Source: Eucommia ulmoides (Eukaryota > Streptophyta > Magnoliopsida > Garryales > Eucommiaceae). From it: a DNA stretch of 64,000 nucleotides. The notes under the pieces were generated by a model, which was given only the letters and a program-made list of their open reading frames with translations, searched no databases and was not told the DNA's origin. The stretch spans positions 2,976,001-3,040,000 of the forward strand of contig CM028335.1 in assembly GCA_016647705.1 (NCBI GenBank), read 5' to 3'. A program made the position numbers and the translations under genes. Position 1 is the stretch's first letter. Each line of letters starts with the position of its first letter. This document shows, piece after piece, positions 1 through 10,857 of the stretch.

Positions 1-2021
1 TCAGTTCTTGTTAGACTTGTTCTAAAATCAATTCTGGTTCCGAACTGTCAGCTGGTGGAGTAACATCATCAGGATCTGGTACCGCTCTCCCGTCACCAGA
101 ATTTGTTGGTGAAAAGTTAGGTTTGAGATCTACTGAAAATTCATCTGATTGTGGCTTTTCTGGTTTCTCAAAGTCTCCAACTGTTTGATCTTCAAGAAAC
201 ACCATGTCTCTACTTCTAATGATCCTTTTGCTGATAGGATCCCAGAGTCTATAGCCGAATTCTTCATGGGCGTATCCCACAAAGATGCATTGCTTTACCT
301 TTCCATCCAGCTTGGACCTCTCATCTTTTGGGATGTGAACAAGCGCTCTGCAGCCAAACACTTTTAGGTGTGTGTACGAAACGTCTTTCCCCGTCCAAAC
401 TCTTTCTGGTACATCATAGTTCAGTGGAACTGATGGAGAAAGGTTGATTAAATCAACTGTTGTCCTCATTGGCTCCCCCCAAAAGGAGTTCGACAGCTTT
501 GTATCTGAGAGCATACATCTGACTTTTTCACAGATGGTTCTGTTCATCCTTTCTGCAACACCGTTGTGCCGAGGTGTCTTAGGTACTGACTTTTCCAGCC
601 TGATGCCGAATTTCCTGCAGTACTCGTCCGCCGTATTCACCACCGTTGTCCGGACGTACACACTTCAAATATCTGTCAGTTTCCCTCTCAACTTTTACAT
701 GAAACTGCTTGAAAACTTCCACCACTAATCTTTGGTTTTCAAGGCAAAACCCCACACTTTTCTAGAATGATCGTCAATAAAAATCACGAAGTAAAGAGCA
801 CCTCCCAGTGACTTATGACTCATTGTACAGACATTTGTGTGTATCAGATTTAGAATATTCTTCCTTCTAGATGGTGGATGAGTTTGAAGTATAAGTCTGT
901 GTTTCTTTCCTATAACACAATCAACACAAGTTTGCAAGGGTGTACCTTTCATTCCTAGCAAGAGCTCTTTCTTTGAAAGGATTTTAAGACATTTCTCACT
1001 CATGTGTCCGGGCCGCTTATGTCATAGCTCGGTGGAGACTTCTTTCCTGATTGTATTCATCTCTCCTCTACATAATTTAGCTTCTGTGAGATAGAAAGAG
1101 GTGTCCTTCTTGCCTTTTGCTACCCTAAAATTACCTTTGGTAAATTTCCATCTGCCTTCACCAAAGTAATTATTGTAGCTTTCGTCATCGAACTTCCCGA
1201 TAGAGATTAAGCTGAGACGGATATCAGGGACATGTCTTACGTCTTTCAAAAGTAAATTACATCCGAGATTGGTTTTGAGACAAATATTGCTGATACCAAC
1301 AATTTCAGATGCACTATCATTTCTCATCTTCACACGTTCGAATTCTTCTTAAGTGTAAAATGAGAAGAAATCTAGTTGTGGCATGACATGGAAAGAGGCG
1401 CCTGAGTCAATAACCCAGGATGAATCTTGGGATACAAAATTGACATAGTTATCATCTCAAACAATGACAGCTTCATTAATGACAATCGCGGTGTCATTTG
1501 TTCGGGTTCCGGCTTCCGGATTTCGGGATTGCTCCGCTTTCAACTTCCGACAATCTCGAATGAAATGTCCAAGTTTGCCACAGTGATGACCCTTTTTGTC
1601 AAATCTAAATTTGGATTTAGATCGTCCTCTTTCTTGATCGTGGGGATTTCGACTTCTGCTTCTCCCATACCTCTCTTGCTTACCTTGTTTTTCTAAGACA
1701 AACGCCTCAGACTCAGGAGTGTATCATTCTTCTTTTCGTTTGGACTCTTCGTTCAACATTCTGTATTTTACCATATCCATGGTAAGCTTTCTATCTGGAG
1801 CAGAGTTGCTAACTGACACAACTAATGTGTCCCAACTCTTCGGTAAAGAACTCAACATCAGTCATGCTTGCAACTCGTCATCTATGGTCATTTTCATAGA
1901 ATTGAATTGATCAATAAAGCCTTCGAACTCACCCATATGTTCTGATACACTGCTTCCATCTCGATCACAGGTCTAAATCAGCAGGTTTCACTGGGTCCGA
2001 CACTTTGCGTTGATGAATATT
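1..2021 (-). mobile_element. Copia (Tork/Tnt1-like) retrotransposon remnant, internal region
   Basis: The minus strand reads in order as a Copia gag-pol: UBN2-type gag (about 1960-1720), a CCHC-like zinc knuckle region (about 1640-1560), protease (about 1440-1140), GAG-pre-integrase with a Tnt1-like HMSEKCLKIL motif (about 1000-900), the integrase core and its C-terminal part with VFGCRALVHIPKDE and GYRLWDP motifs (about 860-180). The gag start, reverse transcriptase and RNase H are not in the window; the element runs off the left edge. The protein motifs resemble the Tork/Tnt1 lineage. It is clearly broken, with several disruptions, so it is a fossil. It lies where the first intron of the neighbouring GT14 gene would be if that gene is intact. 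Confidence 0.88.
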
Positions 2022-2842
2022 TGTTGAGATAATCACTCCTTAATTTGGGGTGATTATCCACAAACTTCCCCTAGAAAACAAAAGTGGAAAAATGACATAT
2101 TATTTAATGAAGAAGAAATGAGAAGAAAATGCTAGAGCCTTCCGTCAGCGTCTAACTTTCTTGAAACTTATGGATCTTGATCAGACTAAATAAGCAAAGT
2201 CAAGAGAGAAGAAGCCCACCAAAGAAGGAACTGGATGTCTGCACATGAGAAGGGAGAAGAAGTAGGAATAATCTAGGAGCTCACCTTATTTAACAAGAAG
2301 CAGGAATGATCTGGGAGCTCACCTTATTTGACATGAAGTTGCGCAGCAATCGCCCACCTTCTTGATGGTTCTTGATCTTTTGTGTTCAGACAGAAAAGAG
2401 GGCACAAGCCTCCTATAAATAGAGGAGATGAGCTGAAGGAAAAACCAATATTCTCTGCTAAGGAAGACATTCCACAGAGAAAGGGAGAGACAATTCTTTG
2501 CATACGAAGAGCGTAAAAAATTAGTGAGAGAAATCCTCAGAGAGAGATTTTGAGAGGAATAGAGAGAGCCAATTTGTGAAGATTCTACCCACAAATTGAA
2601 GACACATATTTTTGTGGATTGTTTGAGTGATCCATCAAAGAGTGAGATTTGTAATCCCATTATTTGTTATAGTGGAAGATTTTAAGCGGCTTACGGGTCT
2701 CGTGGTTTTTTACCTTCATTGAAGAAGGTTTTTTACGCTAAAATCTGCTGTGTTATCTCTGCTCTATTTTGGTTCGGGAAAACGTACTGGGACTGTGGAA
2801 ATATCATCTTTTCACTAAATTATCCTGTCATCTTTCCCAACA
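2022..2842 (+). repeat. LTR of a Copia-type element (solo or orphan), plus orientation
   Basis: The segment starts TGTTGAGAT and ends TTTCCCAACA, giving short inverted TGTTG/CAACA ends. It has a TATA box (CTATAAATAGAGG near 2411) followed by a purine-rich leader and a T-rich 3' part, as in Copia LTRs read on the plus strand. No primer-binding site follows it at 2843, and the flanks (atatt and taatg) do not form a target duplication. Its orientation is opposite to the gag-pol remnant on its left, so it is unlikely to be that element's own 5' LTR. The outer limits are by eye. Confidence 0.65.
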
Positions 2843-3058
2843 TAATGTAATAAGCAGAAAAGCTTTGTTAAGAAGTGCATAAAATACCATATAACTCATA
2901 ACCGAAACTTGCATATGAGGAAAAAGAGACATTGGAACATATTATGGTATTTGGTTTGAATGTTCATACTTCATTAAATAAAAAAAATTAAATATCATTT
3001 CGTAATAATAAAATTAATTAAGATAATATTGTCATACAAAATTTCATCAATTAATCAA

Positions 3059-3093
3059 GAGAAGGGTGTTTGGCTTTTACAAACACCCTTCTC
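3059..3093. repeat. Perfect hairpin, 14-bp stem
   Basis: GAGAAGGGTGTTTG is followed after 7 bases by its exact reverse complement. Around it are weak inverted copies of a TGGTATTTGG-like motif (near 2945 and 3165), so it may be the centre of a short MITE. The rest of 2843-3547 is AT-rich and shows no gene. Confidence 0.6.
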
Positions 3094-3547
3094 CTGACTT
3101 TTAAAAGCAGCACAAAAAAAGAGAAACTCACTTATGATTTTTTTTTAAAACACTGATTACCAAATACACTTGGACAAACTTCTCCTTTTCAAAAGAAAAA
3201 CACCCCAAAAAAGAGGGACCAAACTAAGCTTAAGTGTTGAAAACTTATTCGCGATGAATTTCAAGTGGAAAAATTATAAGTGTTGAATATATTAAGTATT
3301 TATTTAACTTTTTAAACTTTTAAATACAAAAAAATAATATCTCTATTTCTAAAATAGTCTCTCTCTATTTATTCTCAATTTATTCTCAATTTAATACTTT
3401 ATCTATCTAAATTTCTAGATTGTGTCATGGCGCCCTAAATTTATGGACATATACTCCATATCCAACTTGGATCACAACCAATATCGAAATTCATAGTATA
3501 TTTATCAAGAGATTTGAATGTCAATTTGAAACCAATTTCCTATGTGT

Positions 3548-3835
3548 AGGGTGGTCTTGGGTCTCTCTCAACCCCAAAAACTAGCTCATTAGGTGACGTT
3601 TTCTCTCACACTTGTAACCTGACCACCAATCCCTTCCGCATCTGATTTGGGATAAACCTAATAATCTCTCCCCTACACATAGAGCCTTTGGTCGGCTAAA
3701 CCCTCAACCATTGTAGGGTGGTGTCGGGCATCTCTCAACCTCAAAAACTCAAAAACTCGCTCATGAGGTGAGATCTCTCACAGACCACCCGCACCTGCAC
3801 CTTCCACATCCGATGGGTAATAAACCCAACAATAC
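3548..3835. repeat. Diverged direct duplication of a ~120-bp unit
   Basis: A unit beginning GTAGGGTGGT, running through CTCTCAACC and CTCATNAGGTGA, and ending in a GGRTAAACC-like motif occurs twice, at about 3548-3670 and 3713-3835. The two copies are similar but clearly diverged. I do not recognise the family; it could be part of an old LTR or a TRIM element. It lies within 50 bp of the GT14 exon's splice donor, on the intron side. Confidence 0.55.
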
Positions 3836-3880
3836 TTAGAAACAGCAAGAACAACAATTAAGGTTTGATCAGAAACTAAC

Positions 3881-4463
3881 CATCCTGCGGCATGAGAGGA
3901 TAATCGGAAGCACTTAGATTGATAAACCAATCCCAGTGCTTTGCCAGCTTCAACAGAACAGCAATGGCGTGAAGCGTTGAGGCGATCATGGTTGGACCCT
4001 TATGAGTCACGAGATTAGCCTTACCGACCACCATCACGTTCCTGAACTCTCTCAGCACCGACTCCGACTTCACGTCCTTGGCAAGCTCGAGCCGCTCTCC
4101 ATCCGAAGCTTCGAGATCCAGATGCAACAGGTAGTAATTCCTCGGATGGTACGCCGCCTGAAGCAGACGCTTCAGGCGCGGTCCATCGCCCTTCGTCCCT
4201 GACAACAAGTACGCCAACCGAGGCAGCTCCGGTAGGCCATTCCCGGCGCCTGAATTAGAATCCGACGACGATGATTTGGAACTGGAGTATGGAGAATCGG
4301 TTCCCGATGCCGATTTGGAATGGGCTGGTGAGAGAAATAGGACGAGAGAGAACGCGGAAATCACAATCGAAGGTATAATCCATTTTCGATTCGAGATGAA
4401 TCGAACGTGAGCTCGCTTCATAACAGAAGCAGGGTTAGGGTTTTCCGATTGGATCAAGCACAA
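3881..4463 (-). CDS. GT14 family glycosyltransferase (GlcAT14-like), exon 1 only
   Basis: A type II Golgi membrane enzyme, probably a beta-glucuronosyltransferase acting on arabinogalactan proteins, judging from the family. The frame shows a short basic N-terminus, one signal-anchor helix (WIIPSIVISAFSLVLFL), a Ser-rich stem, then the start of the Core-2/I-branching domain: LAYLLSGTKGDGPRLKRLL, the YYLLHLDLEA strand, and WDWFINLSASDYPLMPQD. The first Met (4463) gives 14 extra residues; Met15 at 4421, just before KRAHVRF, looks like the usual family start. The frame reads GATG|GTTAGT at 3881/3880, a good donor in phase 1, and family members carry an intron about here. No later exon is found in the 3.9 kb to the left, which is filled with repeats and a Copia remnant. 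So this is either a gene with a very large first intron or a truncated gene. Confidence 0.85.
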
Positions 4464-4681
4464 TCACACCTCAAAATTGAACTGCGGATTTTGAAAAAGG
4501 ATCCGTTAAAATTGGGCCTTTTTGCTTTCCGCCATTCGTTAAGAGCTTCGAAGGGAATTGCGGTTGCCGGATTGAAGTTGAAGCTTCCGATCATTCAGCC
4601 GTCGACTGTGGGTGAATTTCGATGGTTCTGCAGCCGTCAGATTTAGATTCAAGTTTTTGTGTATTTTGAAGTATATGATTC

Positions 4682-5384
4682 GGAGAAAATATATTTTTGG
4701 TCCCTAAAGTATGGGTGGGTGTCAATTTAAACCCTAAAGTGTATTAAATTATATATTTGATCCCTCAACTTCTGTATTTGTTTCAATCCAACAAAATTAA
4801 AACTTTATTTATGATTTTTGACGAAAAATTGATTTTGCTCAATACATGGATTTTTTTTTTTTTTTGGTATACCCACGAATGTCCTCCTAAGCACATAGAG
4901 TGAAAGACTGGTTCATTCAGGGTGTGTGGTTGTCCCTCCCAACAAGTGTTTTTCTGCAGGCTCAAACCCTTGACCTTACAAGGGCCCCTCAACTGCTTTA
5001 CCTCAAATATATCTTGTCATTTGAGCTACACCGTGTTGGTGCTCAGTACATGAATTTTTAATAGGTATATTTTTTATCATTTCATCACTTCACTAAATTT
5101 AAAATATTTTTCCTAATCTATTTTTAATAACGATTCATCTGAAAAATAAAAGAGAAAAAAACTTGAATTGTTGTTATAGAAAAAAAAAATTAGGTTTAAA
5201 AAAATGATGAAATAACGAAAATAAAAGGTCATGTATTGAGTACAATCTATTTTCATCTAAAATCATTAACAATATTTTTAATTTTGTGAGATTGAAATAA
5301 ATATGAAACTTGAGATATCAAATATTCAATTTAACAAATTTCAAAGTCCACATAAATACGCCAGGAGCAAAATGTAATTTTCCC
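4682..5384. mobile_element. Non-autonomous inverted-repeat DNA element (MULE-like), holding a SINE
   Basis: The left arm (4682 to about 4850) and the right arm (about 5230-5384) are diverged inverted copies: both read GAAAAT...TTTTGGTCC/TTTTGCTCC, then TTTGATCCCTCAA/TTTGATATCTCAA, then TTTCAATC...ACAAAATTAAAA, then CTCAATACATG. The flanks atatgattc (4673-4681) and atataatta (5385-5393) are a possible 9-bp target duplication with two mismatches, the size expected for Mutator-like elements. No coding sequence is present. It lies about 220 bp upstream of the GT14 start codon. The family assignment is inference. Confidence 0.6.
4851..5040 (-). mobile_element. tRNA-derived SINE (copy 1)
   Basis: On the minus strand it starts ACCAACACGGTGTAGCTC, an A-box-like head, has a B-box-like GGGTTTGAGCC about 65 bases further on, and ends in a run of 15 A. 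It is flanked by gctcaatacatgga (4837-4850) and gctcagtacatgaa (5041-5054), a 14-bp target duplication with two differences. Three related copies occur in this window at 17171-17931, 25134-25312 and 31587-31759. The insertion lies inside an inverted-repeat element. Confidence 0.85.
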
Positions 5385-5399
5385 ATATAATTATATTGA

Positions 5400-5925
5400 G
5401 GTAAATGTATACTTTACCCCCATAAAGTTTTGGTGTATTACACTTTTATTCTAAATATTATAAACATTTGCATAAAACCCCTACGAACTATTACATTTTC
5501 AGTTAAACAAAATAGTATTGGGGGGCACGACCATGGCGGCTTTTGTGCAAAAATAGATGGATTTGGAGATGTAACTTGTGGATAAGATTACCAAACACGT
5601 AAACCTAGTTTTATTGTTTTATTCTCTAAATTTCACATCAAACTTTCAAACTCTTCCTTCATTCTGACTTTGAATGATGAATGAAAATGACGTGAATTCT
5701 AGGAAAGTTGATGGGATTCTAGTGATGTTATTGGTTATTTTTTTGGACATATCGATGTAGTTCAAGGGTTGATCGAGTCTGACAACGTAATTGGCAAATC
5801 AATTGACTGATTTTTACACGACGCAATAACAATCAACCATTCGATTTGGTACAACCCCTAAATATATGTGGGGATAAAGTATAATTTAGTGAAAATTCAT
5901 GGATGTAAAGTGTAGTTTTCTCTTA
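5400..5925. mobile_element. Inverted-repeat DNA element, MULE-like
   Basis: The left end reads GTAAATGTATACTTTACCC. The right end, reverse complemented, reads GAGAAAACTACACTTTACAT, followed in both by related sequence. The ends resemble those of the other inverted-repeat elements here, which share an ACTTTACCC-like motif. No convincing target duplication was found, and no coding sequence. Limits are approximate. Confidence 0.45.
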
Positions 5926-6083
5926 TGAAACTTTGGAGGCACCATAAAATACAACATATATTATTATTTTGATTTGACAAGAAAATTTGCACTAGAAAAA
6001 TCCTAATTAAACTCAATAATAAAGGGAGTAGAACTTGAATCAACACACGAAACAAAAAAAATTAAAAATAAAATAAAATCAAA

Positions 6084-6567
6084 GGGGTTTTGACACTTTG
6101 TACCCTAAAGTTTGACTAAAATCTCAATTCAATGCTCATATTTCAATTTGAACATATAACACTTTAAAGTTTCTAAATCATCTCACCAGAGACCAAGTCA
6201 TTATCCACATTACAATTTTGAACGAAAAATAGTCACAAGCAATGTACCAAATGTTTTTAAGACATTTTATTGGTAATTCTAACCTCCTCTTTATCTCTCA
6301 TTCTCCTTCTCATCCAAACACTAAGAAATAGACATACCTCATAATATGTATATATATAATTTTAAGGGGGAAAGAAAGAGCTTGAAAATGTCTAAAAAAT
6401 TCCTTAAAAATAGTTGGGTGTACTGCAATTAGCTATTTGCAATCTAAAATTATAATGAAGTTATTCATTTGGACTGAAGTGGATGATTACGAAACTTGCT
6501 CAAATTGCAACTATGAGGATCAAAATGAAATAATCATAAAACTTTGGGGTATAAAGTGCCAATACCC
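6084..6567. mobile_element. Inverted-repeat DNA element, MULE-like
   Basis: The left arm reads GGGTTTTGACACTTTGTACC then CTAAAGTTT. The right arm, reverse complemented, reads GGGTATTGGCACTTTATACC then CCAAAGTTT, and similarity continues for roughly 100 bases (TCATATTTCAATTTGA and similar). There is no coding content. The element stops 47 bp short of the stop codon of the minus-strand RING-H2 gene at 6614, so it probably lies in that gene's 3' UTR or terminator region. ATCAAA occurs at both edges but a clean target duplication could not be fixed. Confidence 0.55.
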
Positions 6568-6613
6568 AGTTATCAAAACTACAGTACATAGAGGTGAAAA
6601 TTTTATCTTACAT

Positions 6614-7120
6614 CTAAACCAAGCTAGCTGAATCCGGCAAACCTTCCCGGAGATCATTCTCTCCGTCCGACGGCGAGGGTTTCAAGCGTTTTCCGGTGAC
6701 AACAGCGCGGCAAACGGGACAACTGGAGCGAGAACGGAGCCACGTGTTGATACACGCCGCGTGAAACGCGTGCCTGCACCCCCTCAGCTGCCTAATCTCT
6801 TCTCCTTCGACGAACGACGACAGACACACCGGACACTCCCCGCCGTTCGATTCCTTCTCGTACTCGACGCCGGAGACAACCTCAGTGCACCCAACTCCGG
6901 CGTCGAATTCCCCTACTGGTCCGCCGAAGCTCCTGTGAAGCCGCCGAAATGCGTTCCGGGGACACTTTATGGCGAAAAAGAAAGCGTAAATCAGGGTGGG
7001 TGTGACGACTAGTACCACCAAGGCAAGGACGGAGATGAGAGGGGATAAGTCGGAGTCGGCGCTCGATGGAACCACCGTTGGCGGAGAGGCGGCGGTGGAA
7101 TTGGTGGTGGTGGTGTTCAT
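6614..7120 (-). CDS. ATL-type RING-H2 finger E3 ubiquitin ligase
   Basis: A 168-residue single-exon protein of the plant ATL family, membrane-anchored RING-H2 ligases that pass ubiquitin from an E2 to a substrate. It has a Thr/Ser-rich N-terminus, one hydrophobic helix at about residues 28-50 ([23 protein letters not shown]), a short basic linker, and a RING-H2 finger with C96-C99, C115-H117, H120-C123 and C134-C137, including the CPVCLSSF and [13 protein letters not shown] blocks. The Pro after the sixth ligand region and the aromatic WL are typical of E2-binding RING-H2 fingers. Length fits the short ATL subgroup. Start is the only reasonable Met upstream of the helix. The substrate cannot be told from sequence. 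Confidence 0.93.
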   Translation of the reverse strand: MNTTTTNSTAASPPTVVPSSADSDLSPLISVLALVVLVVTPTLIYAFFFAIKCPRNAFRRLHRSFGGPVGEFDAGVGCTEVVSGVEYEKESNGGECPVCLSSFVEGEEIRQLRGCRHAFHAACINTWLRSRSSCPVCRAVVTGKRLKPSPSDGENDLREGLPDSASLV

Positions 7121-8180
7121 GATAAGGTAGCTGTGATTGTGCTATCGTGAGCCGCCGGGAGGAGAATGAATTATTACTGTCTTAATAGTATGAGTGTGGG
7201 GGCTATCCGACAAATGTTACGTACCATCAGGATGGTTACGGCTTTACGTATGTTGTCATAAAATAATACCCAAATAATAATTTTAAATAAAATATCACTA
7301 AATCCACAAGATGACCTTATAACTTTTATTTTGCACATAATATTTTTCAAAAAATACTAGTTTATACCAAATAGTTTTTATTTTTTTGAAATGGTGATCT
7401 TCCATGAACTACTAGAAAACGATGTCGACCGGCCATGCAATGGCCGAAGTTTTAGATTTACCCGTTGTCGCTTCTCGATCTGTTGGTTCGAGGAAGGCGA
7501 TTCGATTTGTAACTTTTATTGACACCACCACCATCGCCGACGATGATCTTTTTCTAAAGCTTGTAGAGATCATATACATATATATACACAGAACTCCATA
7601 TCGAACTCCAAGCTTTAGAGAGAGATCATCAAATCGATATGCCCTTCGTTCGCCGTTCATCGCTTCTCTCTAGGGTTTATGAATTTACAAAACCATTTTT
7701 TTTTTTTCAATTTTAATTTAAAGTGTTATGAGGTGAATTTAATTCTAAATATGTGAGTTATATATATGTGGAATTTAGGGTTCATTTGTTTACATTAATT
7801 TGGATGATGAAATTGATATATATATGGGGGGGGAGTGGGGAATTTAGGGTCTTTTGCTTGTATTGATTTGGTTTGTATTGAGAAAAATCAAGCACATGAA
7901 TGTAAAAAAAGAATTATCAATTTGAATGGAAAAAATTAGAATATAACACTATCTCGTCTAATATTCAACATAAGATCATGTTGAATATAACACAATAGTC
8001 GGCGGTTCCGAATTCGTCACCCGAAACAAATGTGAAAAAAAAAAAAAAAAAAAAAAACAAACAAACAAACTTAGTTTATGCCCTTGGTAGAGTGGAATTT
8101 TATGTTGGTGTATTGTATAGTTGTTTTGGTGAGATGGAATGGGTACGACAGTTTGATAGAATTTGAATAGTGTGAAAGTG
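7121..8180. other. Intergenic, AT-rich, no supported gene
   Basis: No open frame here shows a recognisable domain. The 7422-7673 stretch is open on both strands but has no family signature. There is a G-rich run near 7826, a run of 19 A's near 8038 and a TGTTGAATATAACACAA motif near 7979 that recurs at 8181-8234 and in the 19033-19405 array. Confidence 0.5.
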
Positions 8181-8234
8181 GAATATAACACGACATTGTG
8201 TTATATTCAACATGATCTCTTGTTGAATATAACA
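8181..8234. repeat. Overlapping hairpins with TGTTGAATATAACA arms
   Basis: GAATATAACAC and GTGTTATATTC form one hairpin (8181-8207). The second arm also pairs with TGTTGAATATAACA at 8221-8234, giving a 14-bp perfect stem with TGTTATATTCAACA (8199-8212). The same word occurs singly near 7979 and, in related form, several times between 18950 and 19300. Confidence 0.65.
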
Positions 8235-8377
8235 TGAGAGGTAAAATGGTCACAAAAAGACAAAAGAACTATTTTGCAACATGTGTTTAAAAAATATATA
8301 TTTTGTAGTTTTGCTCTCATATGAGGATTTCTTGGTAACTGCCCCATAATTTTATTGCATTTAAATTTAAACCTTTT

Positions 8378-9230
8378 GGTTGCGTTTGGGTAAGAGATTT
8401 GTAAAATGATGGAATTTTGAAATCTGAGATTTTCAAATCCCGTCATTTACAAATCTCTTATTTGGATAACTATTTTAACTGAAGAATTTGATTGTGTGAT
8501 TTTATAATTTTCTTATTTGGATAAATTAGGCAACATTGTAAAGTTTTTCTAAAATTGAGAACAAAAACCAAACATTACCCATCGCCACTGAAGACGCAAC
8601 GAAGAAGATTGGAAATCAAAAGAAGACGATAAAGAACAAAAATCATTGTAAAACTGAGAACAAAACCATCGTCATTGAAGACGAGACGAAGAAGATCGAA
8701 AATCAAACGAGAAGATGCAACGAAGAAGATCGAAAATCAAACAAACCCTAAAACGAAATAAAAAGCATGAGTCAATTGCGATTTGTTGTAGTACTCAACC
8801 CAAACGAACCCTAAAACGAAAACGAAAACAAGAATCAGAAGAAAGATTACGATTGCAACTGCAATTGCGGTTGGGTTTTGGGGGTGAGGGTGTTTTTCGA
8901 TTACGATTCAGATTACCCAAGAACGATGGGCGACGAAAAAACGGAGACGAAGAACGACGACGAAGAAAAACAATCGACAACGGGCTCATGTCAATTGCGA
9001 AGGAGAAGGACGAGAAGAAGGAAGGGCCGATTTGCGAAATCCTCTCTTGGGTGGATTTAGGAAATGACACTTATTTCAAAGTCATTTCTAAATCTCTCAT
9101 TTCACCATTTTTTTAAGATACAAGTATTTGAATTTTTTTTTTTTATAAATACCCAAATACGGTATTTGTTAAAAAAACATTTTGAAATCCTTACCTAAAT
9201 GAAATCTCAAATCTCTTATCCAAACACAAC
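8378..9230. mobile_element. PIF/Harbinger-like MITE
   Basis: The left end GGTTGCGTTTGGGTAAGAGA and the right end, reverse complemented, GGTTGTGTTTGGATAAGAGA match at 18 of 20 positions, and the match runs on to ATTTG. Ends of the GGNNNNGTTTGG type are usual in Tourist/Harbinger elements. TTT lies on both sides, compatible with a 3-bp target duplication. Inside, the left part carries a second small inverted repeat (AAATCTGAGATTT... AAATCTCTTATTTGG) and the middle is purine-rich GAAGA/ACGAAGAAGA sequence that stays open by composition only; no transposase is present. Confidence 0.75.
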
Positions 9231-9719
9231 CTTTAAGTATGACTTGAATTTAAAAGGTCATTTTGTTAAATGTTTCGTTCAAATTGAACGGAATTAGAGA
9301 CAAAATTGAAATTTTATATTTTTTAATTTTTTTTTTTTTTTTTTTTTATTCGTTTATTGTGTTTGGCCAGTGCTCTATCTGTTTTCGGGCAAGTTCATTG
9401 TCTAGTCTCTTAGCATTACTTTTCTGGTATTCTTGTTGGCCATCACCATCACTCTCTGCTTGCTCTCAATCCTCGAGATCCGATGGTCAGGATTAAATCT
9501 CCACGATTGGTAGAGGAACGAACAGTTCTGGTTGATCGACGAGATCAACGCCCACCCAAGGGAGGTGATTCAAGGGCTGTTGAAAGTGATCGCCGAAATA
9601 GACATCTCGTTCACCTTGACATCCAAATCCACTGTTCCTGACGACGGTGACGACGAGTTTGTCGAGCTATATGAGTTCTGGTGGCCGGTTCTAATGGTAC
9701 TAGCGATAACCATCATACT

Positions 9720-9905
9720 TGTTAGAGAAGCTGTTAGGTAGTTAGAAGTTAGTTAGTAGTTTGTTAACAGTTTGTTATTATATTAACTGTTTTAGTTCCT
9801 AACAGTTAGCTTAGCTTAGGTTATTTCTCTTCCTATATATACATGTGTAATAATTCATTATTAATATATACAAATCATATTTCACAATTCATTTATCTCT
9901 CAATA
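9720..9905 (+). repeat. 5' LTR of the Copia element
   Basis: A short 186-bp LTR starting TGTTAGAG. It has a TATA box (CCTATATATACATG near 9832), ends CTCAATA and is followed at once by the primer-binding site. It pairs with 16849-17013. Confidence 0.9.
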
Positions 9906-9917
9906 TGGTATTAGAAG
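9906..9917 (+). other. Primer-binding site
   Basis: TGGTATTAGAAG directly abuts the 5' LTR and is a variant of the TGGTATCAGAGC site complementary to initiator tRNA-Met that plant Copia elements use. Confidence 0.75.
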
Positions 9918-10614
9918 TAAACCTAGGGTCTACCATGAAAGCTATCGAACAAGCTCAATGTCTTCAGTCATCTTCTTCAACAAAATTCGTTCCAATTACT
10001 TTCTGTCATACTCTCTCTGTGAAACTCAATGACGGCAACTATCTTCCATGGAAGCATCAAGTTCTTGCAGCTATCAAAGGTCATCGTTTATCGAAATTCT
10101 TGACTTCCAAATTTACTACTCCAAAGTTTGCTACAACTGAAGATGAAGATGTTGACAACTATAGTCCAGAATACTTGGATTGGGAGGTTCAAGATCAGCT
10201 CATGCTCTCTTGGCTTTTAGCTTTAATGACGGATAAGCTTCTCACTTGAATGGTGGGATGCGAAACATCAACTTAACTTTGGAACAAGCTTTCTGAACAC
10301 TACACTGCTCAGAACAAAGCTAAGATAAGTCAATATAAAACTTTTCTCCGTAACACCAGAAAAGAATCTCTCTCTGTTAATGAGTATTTGCTCAAACTTA
10401 AGAACCTTGTTGATTTGCTTGATTCTACTGGTTATAAGATTTCTATTGAAGATCACATAGAGGCTATCTTTAATGGTCTCTCAAGAGAGTATGACACCTT
10501 TATTGTTTCAGTAAACTCCAGATCTGACCCTTATTCTGTTTCTGAAGTAGAGGCTATTCTCTTAGCTCAAGAGGCTAGAATTGAGAAAAGTGCCAGAGAT
10601 CTTGATGTAGGGGA

Positions 10615-10799
10615 TGTAAGACCCTAATTTCTGCACATGCATAATCCTTAGATGTACTTTAGAACATTTAGAAAATTATGGGGTAGAATGTGTCATTTCT
10701 AATTTAATTTAAAATTTTAGGGGTCAAATAGCAATTTTAGAAAAATTAGTTTTAAATGATAACTTAAAGATAATCAAAGAGGGATTGATGTAATTAATC

Positions 10800-10857
<58 letters not shown>

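Noticed and set aside
2319-2660. A 113-codon minus-strand frame in the LTR
   Set aside because: It lies across the LTR promoter and leader and has no domain.
4851-5040. tRNA gene
   Set aside because: A- and B-box-like words are present, but there is no cloverleaf, and an A-tail with target duplication shows a SINE.
7412-7673. Short gene candidate with frames on both strands
   Set aside because: No family signature, splice context or conservation evidence; left as intergenic.
8715-9116. A 133-codon Arg/Lys-rich frame
   Set aside because: It lies within the Harbinger-like MITE and reflects GAAGA/ACGAAGAAGA repeats. No start context or domain.
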